A model generated the notes under the pieces. That model made no database searches. It worked only from the letters and a program-made list of their open reading frames with translations, and had not been told where the DNA came from. From positions 806,001 to 870,000 of the forward strand of contig CANJKZ010000110.1 of the NCBI GenBank assembly GCA_947471745.1: 64,000 bases of DNA, written 5' to 3'. The position numbers were made by a program, and so were the translations under genes. Shown piece by piece: positions 53,901-64,000 of the stretch. Position 1 is the first letter of the stretch. Each line of letters begins with the position of its first letter. This DNA comes from Closterium sp. Naga37s-1 (Eukaryota; Streptophyta; Zygnematophyceae; Desmidiales; Closteriaceae).

Positions 53901-55885
53901 TGCATCCTTCCACTGCTCCACAGCGTGTCCCTCTGCCGTCTCCTCCTGCGTCCTCTCTTCTTGACAGTCCAGACCCTGGGTCTGACTCCCTTCGTGCTGC
54001 TCGTCCAGCTGTCACGCGCTTTCTGGCCACTGCTGTCACTGACCCTTTGTTTGAGTCCACTGCTGCGTCTGCTCTTGTTGCTGAGCTTGTTGACTTTGCT
54101 GCAGCCTGTCGCCTCGACTACGCCACTAGTCTTGTTGCTGAGTCTGCGTCTGCGTCTGTCTGTCCTCCGTCCGTCGAGGGTGAGTGTGCTCTTGGCACGG
54201 ACGTTCTTAAGGAGAGACAGGAGGAGTTTGAGTGCTTTCCCGCTGCTGTACCTCACCTCGTGTCCATGCTGCTTGCCCCTGAGGGAGACCCGGATGCACC
54301 AGACATCCCGACCCCGCGCTCTTACGCAGAGGCGATAGAGGGTCCCTACTCCTCTTAGTGGCAGGCAGCCATGGACGCCGAGATGGCTTCCTGGAAGTCC
54401 ACAGGCACCTACGTAGACGAGGTTCCCCCACCTGGGGCGAACATCGTCAGTGGCATGTGGATCTTCAGGGTGAAGCGGCCGCCGGGTTCTCCGCCTGCCT
54501 TCAAGGCGCGTTACGTTGCACGTGGCTTCAGTCAGGGATAGGGAGTTGACTTCTTTCAGACCTTCTCCCCTACCCCGAAGATGACCACTCTTCGGGTACT
54601 GCTGCACGTTGCTGCTCAGCGTGACTACGAGCTCCACTTGCTTGACTTCAACACAGCCTTCCTACAGAGCAGCATGCACGGGCAGATCTGGCTGCGCCGC
54701 CCACCTGGCTTCACTGGGTCGTTTTCTGCTGGTACCCAGTGGAGCCTCCGGCGGCCAGTCTACGGTCTCCGCCAGGCATCCCGTGAGTGGCACGACACAC
54801 TCAGGACGACTCTTGCTGCTCTTGGTTTTGCTCCTTCCACTGCTGACCCTTCTCTGTTTTTACGCACTGACACCACTCTGCCACCGTTCTACGTTCTCGT
54901 GTACGTAGACGACCTCGTCTTTGCTACTGCTGACACTGAGGCACTCGCCCACGTGAAGTCCGAGCTGCAGAAGGGACACACGTGCACAGACCTGGGTGAG
55001 CTCACAAGCTATCTTGGCTTGCGGATCACCCGGGACAGAGCACAGCGCACCATTACCTTGACTCAGTCACACATGGTGCAGCAGGTCCTTCAGCGCTTCG
55101 GCTTCACGTACTCCTCGCCACACTCCACTCCTCTGCCTACCGGTCACTCGCTCTCAGCTCCACCTTCGGACGAGTCCGTAGAGCCGAGTGGCCCGTATCC
55201 AGAGCTTGTGGGCTGCCTCATGTACCTGATGACTTGCACACGACCTGACCTCCCATACCCTCTTAGCCTTCTGGCTCGCTACGTGGCTCCTGGCAGGCAC
55301 CGAAAGGTGCACTGGGATGCTGCGAAGAGGGTGTTGCGATACTTGTGCAGTACATCGGGCATGGGGCTCGTGCTTGGAGGACGGGCTCGAGTTGTCCTCA
55401 CTGGTCACGCTGACGCCTCCTGGGTTGACGACTTGGCTACGCAGCGGTCGTCACAGGGTTACACCTTCAGTCTTGGCTCCGGTTCTATCTCTTGGCGGTC
55501 TACCCGCTCTTCTTCTGTTCTCAGCTCCAGTTGTGAGGCTAAGATCTACGTTGGGGCCATGGCTGCACTGGAGCTACGCTGGCTCACCTACCTGCTGACC
55601 GACTTGGGAGAGGCGCCTCGTTCTCCTCCAAATCTGTACGTCGACAACAAGGCCATGCTTGCCTTGTGTCAGGAGCACAGACTGGAGCACAGAACGAAGC
55701 ACATTGCTCTGCGCTACTTCCTTGCTCGAGTGTTGCAGCAGCGTGGCCAGCTTCGTCTTGCTTACGTGGCCTCTCAGGCCAACACTGCTGATGTTTTCAC
55801 CAAGGCACTTCAGCCTTGTGATCATCAGCGTTTCTGTACTGTGTTAGGTCTTGTACCTACTGTGCCTCACTTACTTACTTCTTGA
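50974..55885 (+). pseudogene. Element C pol, nearly intact but with stops
   Basis: The frame continues from gag's TAG to the protease (FTLDSGASRSFF), GAG_pre-integrase (LLWHHCLGHPS) and integrase (LHMDV, TAG at 52105-52107 where Trp is expected, VVDDYSRYT, LHSDRSGEF, QQNGIAERR). A shift near 52890 moves to the second frame through an Ala/Gly-rich spacer (52940-53620). TAGs at 54356-54358 and about 54538 interrupt early RT. From 54581 to 55885 RT and RNase H are uninterrupted (LVYVDDLVF, YLGLRITRD, ADASWVDDL, YVDNKAM, NTADVFTKAL). These lesions make the copy non-autonomous although its LTRs are similar. Confidence 0.9.
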
Positions 55886-56114
55886 CTCTGCTTGTACTGT
55901 ACTCTTTATACATATACCTACATGCTTACACTTGCTAGGTTGTGTTCACTGTATTGTTTGTTTTCCTTTATATAACTCTGCATGTGAACTGGCCTTGTGG
56001 CCATTTGCTTGTGCTCAGACTGCGTGGTGACTTTGTGATCCACCCTGAGCTTGCTTTGCCTTTCTTGACTGGTCTTGTGACCTCTTGTTCTCCCCCACTT
56101 TGCCTATGGGGGTG

Positions 56115-56244
56115 TGTCAAACTTATATGCTATAGTCTGTTTAGGCTGTAGTGGGGTAGTTCTTGTAGGGTACAACACTTTTATGTTTCCTACTTGTACC
56201 CACCTGCTTTCTAGTTCAGTCATTCATTCGCTCACATTCTAACA
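56115..56244 (+). repeat. 3' LTR of element C
   Basis: 130 bp, matches 48629-48758, followed by the target duplication CCCAA. Confidence 0.93.
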
Positions 56245-56249
56245 CCCAA

Positions 56250-56613
56250 CCCCTTAAGAGTCCCCTAGGCAATGTTGTACTCACCTGTTCCTGAAACGAC
56301 ACGTTTTCAGCCGAGCTTACGTTTTTGTTCACTGCGTAGCGCATACACCTCTGATGAAAGCAAGCAATATACCGTTGGAAAGCAGACACCTGAAGATAAC
56401 TTCTCTAAAAGTTTCAGCCTCGTATGTTATCGGAGCTGATCGTGACGGCGTTTTGAATAGAGGCGGTTCGAAGTCATCAGATTCTGCTTAGGCGGTTTCA
56501 TGGGCATCCGCGACCCCTAAGTGGACTGTAGACTATATCACAACCCAATTAGGGTTAGTACTTGTACCCAACTCTTTCATAGTTCATTCATTCTCTCGTT
56601 CTAGATTCTAACA
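56250..56613 (+). repeat. Right part of element B 3' LTR
   Basis: Continues B's LTR after the C insertion and ends TTCTAACA. Its last 60 bases align with the end of the C LTR. Confidence 0.6.
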
Positions 56614-56765
56614 AAAAGGAGTCCATGTTAATAGGATGCAGTATATAACACCCCACAACATGGTGAGTTGTGTTACTGACATTGAAATGCATAATCATAT
56701 TTCGATGAAAATAATTAGGCAAGAGTACTGTACAGTAACATCTTTTAAGCCGCAACACTCAGCAG
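56614..56765. other. Short gap after element B
   Basis: AT-rich DNA without a recognisable feature. The first bases (AAAAG) do not match the flank of element A (ACTCA at 37061-37065). Confidence 0.5.
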
Positions 56766-57450
56766 GTCTCGGCAGCAGCAGCCGCAGTGGTGTTTACCCA
56801 GAAGCCACTTGTTGAACTGGCCAACGCCCCCTGACATGCTCCCCCTAACCTTCATACCATGCTTATGTGCTGCTGAGCCCTTCCCAACTGCGACTGAGGC
56901 ATTTCCAGAGGCAGCAGTAGCCGCAGCAGCAGTCAGAGGAGGTGCTGCAACAAGTGAAGGGACAGAAGCAGCAACACTCAGCAGGTTTCAGCAGCAGCAG
57001 CGCCAGCAGCCATGGTGAGAGAGCGTCCTCCCAGAAGCCACTGGTTGAGCCGACCAACCCCCCCAGACACGCTCCTGAATCCCATACCATGCTTCTGTGC
57101 TGCTGAGCCCTTCGCAGCCGTACGAGGTGCGGGGACAAGTGAAGGGGCGGGAGCAGCAACACTCAGCAGATTTCAGCAGCAGCAGCAGCGCCAGCAGTCA
57201 TGGTAAGAGAGCGTCCGCTCAGAAGCCACTGGTTGAGCCGACCGACCCCCCCTGATACGCTCCTCCTGAATCCCATAACATGCTTCTGTGCTGCTGTGCC
57301 CTCAGCAGCACTCAGCAGGTTTCGGCAGCAGCAGCGCCAGCAGCCATGGTGAGAGAGCGTCCGCCTAGAAACCACTGGTTCAGTCGACCAAACCCTCCTG
57401 ATACGCTCCTCCTTAATCCCATACCATGCTTCTGTGCTGCTGAGACCCAC
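56766..57450 (-). repeat. Tandem copies of the PADRE-like gene's 3' end
   Basis: About four extra copies, 140-190 bp apart, of the last coding segment lie beyond the stop at 57451. On the minus strand each reads roughly HGMGFRRSVSGGFGRLNQW, then LGGR, an Ala-rich stretch and a stop after ETC or EIC (for example at 57312 and 57163). Plus-strand landmarks CATGGTGAGAGAGCG recur at 57011, 57199 and 57343. They are probably untranslated 3' UTR or unused alternative ends. Confidence 0.82.
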
Positions 57451-60258
57451 TCAGCAGGTTTCAGCAGCAGCAGCAGTGGCAGCAGCACAGGCAAGGTTGC
57501 GTCCACCCAGAAACCACTGGTTGAGTCGACCAACCCCTCCTGACATGCTTCTCCTGAATCCCATCCCATGCTTCTGTGCTGCTGCGTCCTTCCCACTTGC
57601 TACCGAAGCATTTCCAGTGGCAGCAGTAGCAGCAGCAGCACCACCACCACCACCACCACCATCAGTGGCACATTCGCTGGCACTGGTGATGGATGTGTAA
57701 CTGCTGGCAGGAATGACCCTAGAGGTGCAACTGCCACTTTTGGCAGTCTTTCCATTTTTGGCAATTTTCCCATATTTGGCACATGTGCCAGCAGCAGTAG
57801 CAGCGGTACTGGATCCATAAAGGGAAGGCGGCAGATAAGTGTCGGAATGCTGCTTCTTGATAAGCCGAGGTCGGGACTGCTGTGGTTCTGCAGTAAACGA
57901 GTCTGCTTGTAAAGAGGACGGTGGTGCAGATTCCGCAGATTCGGCAGATATCTCAGACACTGAAGAAAGCGGACGTACTGTAGATATCGCAGACACTGTA
58001 GATGTTGCAGATGCCCGGGTTTCTAGGGATGCTCTGCGAGGGTTGGAGGAGTAGCAGAGAACGGCCATCTGCAAGGTGAAGATGGGTACAGAGGAGTTCA
58101 TTTCAATTTGTATGCCCCTCAAATATAAACAGGGACTCATAACGAGAGGCATGCGGGAGCCTCAGAGGATAGAAAGATTTTCATACGCACTTCACCGATA
58201 GATCCTCACCTCGACACTCAAGGCGCTGTCTTCTTGCCACGTGGAATCCTCCATGGATGTAGCAGCACCAGCTACATCCAAGCGCGTCTGTAGCAGCGGC
58301 AGGGGAGAGCAGCAGGCTTCCTGCGGAGGCCAGACTGTATTCTCGTCCACCCGAAGGCTGTAGTGGCCGCTGCTACAGCCGTTGGTGTCACTCCCCCATT
58401 CCTGCTCTGTCGCACTGCTGCTGTAGCTGCTGCCGCTGATTCGGCCCTGGCCTATGCCACTGGTTCCGTTGCTACTGCTGCTGCTTCTACCACTGGTACC
58501 ATTGCTGCTGCTGATGATGATGCTACTGCTGCTGCTATAGTCGCCCCAAGGGCTGTGGCTGCTGCTGCCGTCCCGTCTGTGGTTCGACCCGTTGCTACAG
58601 CCGCCCTTGCCAATGCTACAGTCGCTCCAGGGGCTGTAGCTGGCTTCGTTTCCCCCGCAAGTGCCGCCACTGTTGCTACAGCCACTCCAGGGGCTGTAGC
58701 TGGTTTGGTTTCCCCCTTGGTTCCTGCCGCAAGTGCCGTCACTGTTGCTACAGCCATTCCAGGGGCTGTAGCTGGTTTCGTTACCCCCTTGGTTCTTTCC
58801 GCAAGTGCCACCACTGTTGCTACAGCCGCTCCAGGGGCTGTAGCGCTCGCTACGACTCCTCAATCCGCCCTTGTTCGGGATACTGCACTCGACACGGTTC
58901 ATACGTGCAAGCTCAAGACGCGTGTCGACGGTATCAGCGACAGCAGCAGCCGTACCGGTTGTATGGCGGCGATAAATCCGATTCGCCCCTTGAAACGGCA
59001 TCTCGATCTGAGTCGATTTCTGAGGTGCATAAAGACTACTCCAGTCAACAGCAGCAACGCCACCACCGGCAGAACCGATCGTCATGCTATTACGGGTGCG
59101 GTGGAGTGCGGTTGGAGGCGGCATTGTACAGACCATCATCTGAGTCGATTTCTGATGTGCATAAAGACTACTGCTGCTGCTACTCCAGTCAACAGGAGCA
59201 ACACCACCGGCAGCACCAACAACGGTAGCATCAGCAGCACCGATGGTCATGCTACTACGGGTGCGGTGGAGCGCGGTTGGAGGTGGCACTTCCAACAGTT
59301 GAGTGGATCGCTGGGCCCTCTCATAGAAGCTCCACTCTGCAACACCAGCAGCAGCAGCAGCAGCAGCAGCAGAACCACCACCGGCAGCCGCACCAGCAGC
59401 AGTAACACCGAGCATGGTGCTACTATAGCTGCGAAGGAGTGTGGCTCGAGGCGGCATTTCCAACATCCGAGTCCATTCCGCGACTCGGTTCGCGGAACAT
59501 TCGAAGCCCGTATGGTTTCTCTTCTGAGACGGCTCCGCCCCTAAAATCCGCTCAATTCCGACGTCAGCACGTGACGTGTCCGATTCCGAGTCAGCGTCGA
59601 GCCAAGCCGCGACGAGTTCAGCCGTTCGCGAGTTACCACCGTCACCCACGGCGAAAGGTCTGATTCCGCACTCTCTTTCGCGGCGTGACGCTTCGACGGG
59701 TGATGGCACGAACGGCGAGCCGCCGCGCAGCGGCGGTTTGAAGTCGTTGACTTGAGTTGACTTGGCGGCGATCGTGTTGTCGTCGCTGAGCTGCCAGCTC
59801 AGCGCGGCGGCGGCACGGAACGCGTGCGAATCCGACGAATCATCGGAACCTTCCACAGCGCGGCGACGATTAGTCGACGAAAGTAACCCATTGTCGCGAT
59901 CATGGTTTCGAAGCGCCTCGGAGGAAAAGCATGATTCTTGAGGCGCCTCGCTGGAATGATCACCCGCGGCGCCGGCGGCGGCAATAAGATAGTAAGTCTT
60001 GGCCGGAACGAGGATCGAATCGGGGGATACTGTGGAAAGCGGTGGGGAGGGCCGCGCCGCCGGGTCTGACGCCGCGGAATGCGGTGGATCAGTGGAGAGG
60101 ACATGGTGTGGGAAGTCTGCGAGGACGCGGCGCGCGGAAATTTCGTCGGAAATGACGGCATTGGGGCCCGAATCGCAGCCGGACGGAGTACCATCGGGGA
60201 GAAATAGACGGAGGGAGCCGTCGGCCAGGACGACGATGACGGAACGGTTTCCGTCCAT
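57451..60258 (-). CDS. Probable PADRE (DUF4228) domain protein with long disordered region
   Basis: Two exons on the minus strand: 60258-58210 and 58068-57451, joined in phase 0 (GAG then GTGAGG; TTGCAG then ATGGCC), giving 888 residues. The N-terminus (MDGNRSVIVVLADGSLRLF ... RRVLADFPHHVL ... PDSILVPAKTYYLI) has the layout of the plant PADRE/DUF4228 domain: an MGN-like start, a DG beta-hairpin, a PGH-like segment and a closing YYLI strand. The rest is Ser/Gly/Ala-rich and probably disordered. It has three repeats around PPPTALHRTRSSMTIG and four around YSPWSGCSNSGGTC. PADRE proteins are linked to stress and pathogen responses in plants, but function here is unknown. If the intron were retained, the protein would end at TAG 58192-58194. 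The domain call is from memory of the family pattern. Confidence 0.62.
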
Positions 60259-62164
60259 GAGCGCCGGCCGCGGACGTGGAGACGGTAATCAAGGGTGTCA
60301 CCGGAGTCCTTTTGATTCGGACGGGAAATCAAGCGGCGACTTAGAGAGGCTAGGAGCGACGCTCGGAACGACGACGAGAAGATGCCGGCGAGCGTTTGTT
60401 TTGGGAAGGATCAGAAAGAAGCCGCAGTGAGGCGTCACGGCTGTTCCCGCAAACACGATCTTCTACCAATAATTGGTTAGAATTAGCGACTTGCGACTTA
60501 GTAACGACTTTCGAAACGTCGACGCGAGGAGATGCAGGCGGAATTGTCACGGAGAGGTGCCAATAAGAACGGAGTGAGACGATGAGGGTGGAGCACGTAG
60601 TCCTGACGAGATATCTGCTTCTAATCAAGCATCAAAGCGGCATGAAAGTCGGGAGCGAGGACTACGGGTCGGGTGTTATTTGAGTCGATACTTCGAAACA
60701 CCCGATACGACGCACGATGCACCGTACATTGGTCGTGTGAGCGGGACTCGGGGGCCTCTCAACGAATCATCGTAGTAACGCGGCGGGAGCAGAGCGGCAT
60801 CCGATGCCGGAGTCTGAGAAAGGACGGCGTCTCCCACTGGTTCATTAAATCACATAAATAAAGTCATCCAAGGACGGACGGTACGCAACGTGCGTAGACC
60901 GAGGGCTGGCTGGCTGGGTGTGCTCGAGTGCAGTGCAAGTCACGCAAAGGATGTCTTCGAGGGATGGTTGAGCCGAGCTGCTGCCAGTCTGCGCTTTTGT
61001 ATCGCGGTGCAGTGGACGCCAGAGTGACTTGACTTTGATGCTCTGCATGGCAGGCAGCTTGCATTGATGGCATGGCAGTCGAGCTCGGAAAACGGAGGGC
61101 TAGGCAGGCATGGTGTCAGTCGACGAGACGACAGTGATTTCGGACTCAACATTGGAGTTTCTGTTCCTCAAAGTTGGTCGTGTGGTGTGATTTGAGAGTC
61201 CAGTCGTGAGTGGAAAATGGGATGGAATGGGATCTTAGGAGGGAGGTGAAGGAAGGATGAGGAGAGAGGGAGGGAGCTTGCGTTTTCATACATCTGACCG
61301 GACGGTCCCTCGATTACTGTACAGTAATCCACGAGGCGCTTCCAAATTTATCACCAAGTGCGAGATGTGGATGGATAATCCAGCTGACGCACAAGTGGTG
61401 CGATCTGACACGCGCCTGACCCTTCAAAGAGAAGCGAAGGGGAAGCGTCCTTGCGAAATTATTGGATTACAAGTGTTCCTTCCACGAGGGAAAAGTCGAG
61501 CGTTTGCGTGGATTCGTCAAATTCAGGCAGCCTCGGCTCCCACCAATCTGCCCCTGTAATTGTGGGGTGAAATCGAAATGTGAGAAGAAAGGGTAAACTG
61601 GTAAGTCAACCAATTTGTTCGTAGTGGCGGTGCGCTGATGGTGCACAGATACGAACCGTTCTCTGTAGATTTGACATCGGAGCGCGGCAGATTTGACATC
61701 GAACCGCGCAATCCAATGCATCGATGTGCGCTGTTCCTTCAAATAGCAACGCGGGATTCCCCAAGATCTATAAATTTGAGGTACAATGAATGCAAGATTT
61801 GTGGACACGGGGGACCAGTCAAGACGAAAGAAGATACCATAGTTGAGATAAAGCTAATTGTAGTGTAGTCACTTCTGTTGCAGTTGTCCCTACATAATCA
61901 CACAAGGAACTTTCATTGTAGCATGGCAGTTGGATTGTTAACAATAACTTATGAATGCCACCGGCATATTTAGATGGCACCTTATCAGACACACCTCGCA
62001 TCCTACTTATGGCGAGCCTGTTAAACCTCATTGAAGCCACAGCCACCACACCACACCCATTGCAATGTGGCATGAGGTGACCCTGAGACGAGAGTACACG
62101 TAAGCAGTCACAGAATAGCCCCTGCCGTTAGGAAAATCTGCAGCTACAATGGAAGGGTATCAAG
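60259..62164. other. Intergenic region between two minus-strand genes
   Basis: It should hold the promoter of the PADRE-like gene (right of 60258) and the 3' UTR of the transporter (left of 62165). Short open frames (for example 60350-60628 minus and 61257-61559 plus) have no recognisable motif. No repeat or transposon ends were found. Confidence 0.5.
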
Positions 62165-64000
62165 TCAACTGGTCGAAGCCCTATCTCCTCCTCCCACATT
62201 CCTAGCCCTCCTACCAATCGCTCTCCCATGCCCATCCATCACAGCACCCTCCTCTCCCGCCCCTGCTGCCCCTCCCACCCCTCCTCCCCCCCACACCCCC
62301 CCTCCTCTCCCCACTCCGCCCCCCAAACTCGGCTCAAATAGCGCCGAAGCCCCTTCAAGCTTCACCCCTCTCGTCTCCCTCATACACGAATGCAGAAACG
62401 GAACCGCAGCTGCTGACAGCACCGCAAACACAAAGAACGGAAACCCCGGGCTGGTCGCATCAACAAGGCTCAGAAAAGATGAGGAAAGAGCCGCAGCAAC
62501 CAGCCTGCTGACTGCCACAGCAAGGCCGGTCCCTTGGGCCCGTAACCGAAGTGGGAAAATCTCCGGAGGGAGGAGAGTGGAGATGGGCGAGAGGCCTATC
62601 GCGAAGAACACGGTTAGATTGGCTGCGGCAATCACGGAGAGAGCAGCAGCGTTGGATTGGAATGGGCGGGAGACGAGAGGAGTGAGCGGGGACGAGGAGG
62701 AGGGGTTTTCTGAAGAGATGTCAAACTCTCCGCCGAGGTTCATTGTGTGGAGGACTATAGCTTGAGCTAGCAGGGCGATGGTCATGCCTGGGAGGGAGAG
62801 GGAGGGAAGGAAAGAGAGGTGAGAGGGGAGTGATAGGTTCATACAACGAAATGAGCCTGCTGTGGTGATGAGAAGCAGTGTCCTTCTTCCAATCTCATCC
62901 AATACAGAGAGGGGCACGAGGGAGGTGAATGTGCGAGCGAGGGTCACCGCAAGGCTAGCAGAGAGGAAACAAGTGACAGCTGAAACCCACCTGCTGTGCT
63001 GACTCGGATGCCTCACCTGCTGTGCTGACTCGGGTGCCTCACCTGCTGTGCTGACTCGGGTGCCTCACCTGCTGTGCTGATGAGCAGCAGTGTCCGTCTT
63101 CCAATCTCGTCCAGAATAGACAAGGGCACAAGGGAAGCGAGCGTGCGAGCGAGGGCCACCGCGAGGCTGGCAGAGAGGATAGCAGCAGAGGAGGTGAGGC
63201 CCATCGTTGCAAAGAGCTCGGGGGTGTAGTAGAGCATTGTGGGAACGCCTGTGGCCTGGTGGTAGTAGAGTCAACGTGCAAGGAGAAGGGAAGAGGCAGA
63301 GAGAATGGCGGCTGAAGAGGTGAGCCCCATGGTGGCGAAGAGCTCGGGGGTGTAGTAGAGCATTGTGGGGACGCCTGTGGCCTGGTGGTGGTTGGTGGGA
63401 GAGATTGGGCAAGGGAACGAGGGAGAGAGTGAAACAATGGAAGAGAGGCGGTAGAGGAGGTGAGGTCCATTGTGGCAAAGAGCTCGGGGGTGTAGTAGAG
63501 CATTGTGGGGGCGCCTGTGGCCTGGTGTTTTGTGTGTAGGGAGGAGGAGGGGTGGAAGATGAATGTTTGCTTGCGTTAGAGGGGAGGGAGGAAGGCAGGG
63601 GGAAGCGAAGCAGAGGAGGTGAGCCCCATTGTGGCGAAGAGCTCGGAAGTATAGTAGAGCATGGTGGGGACGCCTGTGGCCTGTTGAGTGAATTTATGGG
63701 GAGAAGGATAGAGAGAAGCAGAGGGGAGGGTGTCAGAGGAGGTGAGCCCCATGGTGGCGAGGAGCTCAGGGGTGTAGTAGAGCATAGAGGGGACGCCTGT
63801 GGCCTGGTGGTGGGTGAATCACTGTGTGGGGGGACGGAGAGAGATTTTGGGAGCAGAGGAGAGGAGGTGAGGTGAAGCAAGAAAGAACAAGCCGAAACAG
63901 CCAATCCAGGTGCGACCGTGTGAGACGAGGGACAACTTTTGGAATGCTTACCTGCTGGTAGAACGCTGCCCCCACGGCCAGCATGAGCATCTGCTTCACC
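62165..64000 (-). CDS. MFS polyol/monosaccharide transporter, C-terminal part (partial)
   Basis: Three minus-strand exons: 64000-63952 (continues beyond the window), 63255-63069 and 62787-62165 (stop). Phases agree: CAG, then GCC ACA; GCA G, then GC ATG. The protein reads MLMLAVGAAFYQQ, ATGVPTMLYYTPELF, then SILDEIGRRTLLLISTAG (the conserved loop with D...GRR), MTIALLAQAIV, FFAIGLSPISTLLPPEIFPL, RLRAQGTGLAVAVSRL and LHSCMRETRG, the PETRG-like end of sugar porters. These are the last six transmembrane helices of a plasma-membrane or organelle proton/sugar symporter. The tail after RETRG is long and Gly-rich. Substrate cannot be told. PLT/ITR-type resemblance is strongest in the EIFPLRLRAQG motif. 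Confidence 0.85.
62845..63068 (-). repeat. Copies of the transporter middle exon's end and a 26-bp array at its donor
   Basis: Plus-strand GCCTCACCTGCTGTGCTGAC (minus: AGCACAGCAG then GTGAGG, exon end plus donor) is repeated about three times between 62990 and 63068. A longer diverged copy of the exon end (about 62865-62976 minus: LAVTLARTFTSLVPLSVLDE, LLITTAG) follows. Its donor is lost (AGCAG then GCTCAT). Confidence 0.85.
63305..63803 (-). repeat. Four truncated upstream copies of the transporter middle exon start
   Basis: On the minus strand AG then GCCACAGGCGTCCCC ... ATGCTCTACTACACC...GAGCTC occurs with starts at 63803, 63680, 63521 and 63381 before the complete exon starting at 63255 (spacing 123, 159, 140 and 126 bp). 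Each copy keeps an AG acceptor and about 70 bases encoding ATGVPTMLYYTPEL, and lacks the rest of the exon. Confidence 0.9.

Larger units (their letters stand above)
48629..56244 (+). mobile_element. Complete copia element C (7.6 kb), TSD CCCAA
   Basis: 130-bp LTRs at 48629-48758 and 56115-56244 start TGTCAAACTTATATG and end CATTCTAACA, differing at about five positions. Target duplication CCCAA is exact (48624-48628 and 56245-56249). A primer site TGGTATTCTGAGC starts at 48759 and a purine tract, TATGGGGGTG, precedes the 3' LTR. Order: leader, gag, protease, integrase, RT, RNase H. It sits inside the LTR of its relative B in the same orientation. Confidence 0.96.
40524..56613 (+). mobile_element. 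Copia element B, 5'-truncated, split by nested element C
   Basis: B has a GC-rich tandem leader (40524-41198), gag, pol and a 3' LTR starting TGTCAAAATTTTG at 47848. The LTR appears to continue to 48628, is interrupted by complete element C (48629-56244), and resumes at 56250 to end GATTCTAACA at 56613. That makes about 1,145 bp of LTR. Support for this end is the similarity of ACTTGTACCCA...CATTCATTC...TTCTAACA to the end of the C LTR. There is no 5' LTR or primer site: the left end is fused to element A. The 228 bp between the RNase H stop and the LTR match those of C. Confidence 0.75.

Noticed and set aside
58363..59544. 393-codon plus-strand frame
   Set aside because: Antisense shadow of the PADRE-like gene's Ser/Gly-rich exon.
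61257..61559. 100-codon plus-strand open frame in the gap between minus-strand genes
   Set aside because: No recognisable motif or supporting context. Chance open frames of this length are expected.

Overview
The window looks like nuclear DNA of a plant-lineage eukaryote. Support: spliceosomal introns with pyrimidine-rich 3' ends, LTR retrotransposons with plant-type initiator-Met tRNA primer sites, a plant-type malonyl-CoA synthetase, a polyol/monosaccharide transporter and a probable PADRE (DUF4228) protein. A streptophyte alga is my best guess, but the species cannot be read from the sequence. No prokaryotic operons, CRISPR, rRNA or complete tRNA genes were seen.

Layout. 351-2006 is a non-autonomous LTR element. 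2822 to about 5367 is a decayed Ty3/gypsy chromovirus fragment. It carries two clean nested insertions: a 345-bp minus-strand miniature LTR element (3477-3821, TSD GAACA) and a solo copia LTR (4540-4980, TSD TCCTT). 6800-37061 is a 14-exon gene for an AAE13-like malonyl-CoA synthetase. Its reading frame can be followed without a break and every splice phase agrees. Its introns hold a 13.9-kb array of a 19-bp repeat (11246-25152), a second unrelated 19-bp array (26137-26493) and a 6.2-kb copia element (D, 27659-33855). Four bases after its stop codon begins copia element A (37066 to about 40523). A is joined directly to a 5'-truncated element of another copia family (B, about 40524-56613). The 3' LTR of B is interrupted by a complete related element (C, 48629-56244, TSD CCCAA). 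On the minus strand lie a two-exon PADRE-like gene (57451-60258) and the 3' part of an MFS sugar transporter gene running off the right edge (62165-64000).

The most unusual feature is shared by all three host genes. Almost every exon is flanked by one to four truncated copies of its own boundary. Copies upstream of the complete exon keep the 3' splice site plus the exon start. Copies downstream keep the exon end plus the 5' splice site, or the stop codon. This is what repeated tandem duplication of boundary-spanning segments would leave. Several short tandem arrays, including the 13.9-kb one, have units matching the duplicated exon edge, so they may be runaway products of the same process. 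Other points of note are a probable AT-AC intron in the synthetase, a conserved in-frame UAG between gag and pol in both B and C, and a tRNA-like pol III promoter spanning the LTR and internal region of the 345-bp element.
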